From: a bacterium
Lineage (GTDB): Bacteria > Zhuqueibacterota > Zhuqueibacteria > Residuimicrobiales > Krinioviventaceae
NCBI GenBank assembly: GCA_024278645.1
Contig: JAJRST010000314.1
Coordinates: forward strand, 1-7,835
Direction: 5' to 3'
DNA: 7,835 nucleotides
The notes under the pieces are model-generated. The model was not told the DNA's origin, ran no database searches, and saw only the letters and a list, made by a program, of their open reading frames with translations. Below are positions 6,688-7,835 of this stretch, one piece after another; the stretch's first letter is position 1, and each line of letters begins with the position of its first letter. Both the position numbers and the translations under genes were made by a program.

Positions 6688-7835
6688 ATGTCTGAAGACG
6701 CTAAAAAATCCCAACAGCCTGTGCAAAAGTTTGGCACATTTCTGGGCGTTTATACACCAAGCGTGCTGACGATCCTCGGGCTGATCATGTATTTGCGCTT
6801 CGGCTGGGTTGTCGGCAACCTCGGTTTACCGATCACTGTTTTAATCGTGTTGATCTCCAGCTCCATCACCTTCATCACCGGGTTGAGCGCCTCCGCCGTG
6901 GCCACAAATATGCGCGTCGGCGTCGGCGGCGAGTATTATATTATTTCCCGCAGCCTGGGATTGGAACTCGGCGGCGCCATCGGCATCCCGCTGTTTCTGT
7001 GCCGCACGTTGAGCATCACTTTTTACAGCTTTGGACTGGCCGAGTCGATTGTGACCTTTTTCCCCCGCGCCTGGGGGCCGGTGACGCCGGCGACCATCCA
7101 ACTGGTCGCGGCGGTCATCATCGTCATCATTACCGCTGTGTCGGGCAAGAGCGCCGCAGTGGCGCTCAAATTACAGATACCGATTATGATCGCCGTGGGC
7201 TTGTCGGTCGTTGCGTTGATCATCGGCGTGTTTTCCGACGGATTTCATGCCCCGGAACTGACGGCAACCTACCGTACCGCGCCGCAAGGCTTTTGGTATG
7301 TTTTTGCCGTGTTCTTTCCGGCGGTCACCGGTTTCACCGCCGGCATTGGCATGAGCGGCGACTTGAGGGACCCGCAGCGCTCCATTCCGCGAGGTACGCT
7401 GTTGGCCGTGTTGACGGGCAGCGTTACTTATCTTCTCATTTTGGTTCTGTTGGCGGTCACCGCTCGCGTCAGTTATGAGGAGCTGGCGCAGCCGGGCATT
7501 ATATGGCTCAAGGTGGCCTTTCTCGGCGCCTGGTTGGTCTATCCCGGCTTGTGGGGCGCCATCCTCTCTTCGGCCTTTGGCAGCGCGCTCGGCGGTCCCA
7601 GGGTGCTGCAAGCGTTGGCCAGCGACAGGCTGGCGCCCCGATTTCTGGCGCGCCTGTCAAAAACGGGACAGCCCACCATCGCCACGTGGATCAGCGGCGC
7701 CATCGCCCTGGCGGCGGTGTCCCTGGGCGAGCTTAACGCCGTCGCCCAGTTTGTCACCATTCTGTTCCTCACTCTTTATGTGACCATCAACCTCAGCGCC
7801 GCACTGGAAAAGCTGGCCGGCGACCCCTCCTTTCG
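6688..7835 (+). CDS. Cation-chloride cotransporter (SLC12/NKCC-like), 3' end beyond the window
   Basis: The first 382 codons of a membrane transporter of the APC superfamily, cation-chloride cotransporter family. These carry Cl- together with Na+ and/or K+ across the inner membrane. TM1 at about 22-44 (Gly-Val-Tyr-Thr-Pro, then Tyr-Leu-Arg-Phe-Gly-Trp-Val-Val-Gly), the Gly-Leu-Ser-x-Ser-Ala-x-Ala-Thr-Asn block at 65-74, Gly-Gly-Glu-Tyr-Tyr-Ile-Ile-Ser-Arg-Ser-Leu-Gly at 80-91, Tyr113, Phe-Phe-Pro-Ala-Val-Thr-Gly at 209-215, and Ser-Gly-Asp-Leu-x-Asp-Pro-Gln-x-Ser-Ile-Pro at 223-234 all match animal NKCC proteins closely. The Ala-Ile-Leu-Ser-Ser-Ala block at 291-296 and Gly-Pro-Arg-Val-Leu-Gln-Ala at 303-309 follow in order. 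About ten transmembrane segments fit in the visible part; the last two and the cytoplasmic C-terminal domain lie outside. The start is fixed by AAGGAG 5 bases upstream. The Ser-Ser pair suggests Na+ coupling (inference). Family assignment is firm, ion selectivity is not. Confidence 0.92.
   Translation, partial: MSEDAKKSQQPVQKFGTFLGVYTPSVLTILGLIMYLRFGWVVGNLGLPITVLIVLISSSITFITGLSASAVATNMRVGVGGEYYIISRSLGLELGGAIGIPLFLCRTLSITFYSFGLAESIVTFFPRAWGPVTPATIQLVAAVIIVIITAVSGKSAAVALKLQIPIMIAVGLSVVALIIGVFSDGFHAPELTATYRTAPQGFWYVFAVFFPAVTGFTAGIGMSGDLRDPQRSIPRGTLLAVLTGSVTYLLILVLLAVTARVSYEELAQPGIIWLKVAFLGAWLVYPGLWGAILSSAFGSALGGPRVLQALASDRLAPRFLARLSKTGQPTIATWISGAIALAAVSLGELNAVAQFVTILFLTLYVTINLSAALEKLAGDPSF

Noticed and set aside
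6504..6695. A GTG-started 63-codon frame with a hydrophobic middle just before the cotransporter
   Set aside because: It has no Shine-Dalgarno, overlaps the cotransporter's own Shine-Dalgarno and start, and shows no recognisable motif.
6999..7478. A 159-codon plus-strand frame inside the cotransporter gene
   Set aside because: It is an out-of-frame shadow; the cotransporter frame is continuous and matches its family throughout.
1..7835. CRISPR array, tRNA, rRNA or an intact insertion sequence
   Set aside because: No regularly spaced direct repeats, no tRNA- or rRNA-like segments, and no transposase with terminal inverted repeats were seen.

Overview
The window suggests a bacterium of the FCB side of the tree, for example Calditrichota, KSB1, Ignavibacteriota or a relative of Bacteroidota. 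Two independent signs support this. The large secreted protein in the middle ends in a type IX secretion (T9SS) sorting domain of the 'YPNPFN' kind, and one promoter fits the Bacteroidota-type layout TTTG-N19-TAnnTTTG. The coding regions are rich in GGC/GCC codons and the gaps between genes are clearly richer in A+T. The exact lineage cannot be fixed from this sequence.

Layout. On the left, two minus-strand genes form a short operon. The upstream gene (857-2425, TTG start with a strong Shine-Dalgarno) encodes a 522-residue protein with one membrane anchor. Eleven bases later comes a secreted protein (1-845) that runs off the left edge and has a long Pro/Ala/Glu/Lys/Val-rich linker. Neither is recognised; they look like a cell-envelope pair. 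Next, also on minus, is a 366-residue protein (2569-3669) whose fold pattern resembles deoxyhypusine synthase but whose catalytic segment is diverged.

A divergent intergenic region (3670-3858) holds the FCB-type promoter for the minus gene, a large inverted repeat, and a weaker promoter candidate for the plus gene. The plus gene (3859-6231) encodes a secreted right-handed beta-helix protein of about 790 residues, with two alternating repeat motifs, an Ig-like segment and the T9SS C-terminal domain. A 456-base A+T-rich gap (6232-6687) follows. It holds a perfect small palindrome and a short minus-strand reading frame that may be the tail of an old transposase. The window closes with the first 382 codons of a cation-chloride cotransporter (SLC12-like) with a strong Shine-Dalgarno; it keeps the Ser-Ser pair expected of Na+-coupled members.

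No shared pathway links all these genes. The left pair and the T9SS protein both concern the envelope or exterior, and the cotransporter suggests ion or volume homeostasis. I do not see a clear new multi-gene system. The points most worth following are the deoxyhypusine-synthase-like protein, the regulatory layout of the divergent region, the Na+-site evidence in the cotransporter and the unrecognised envelope pair.
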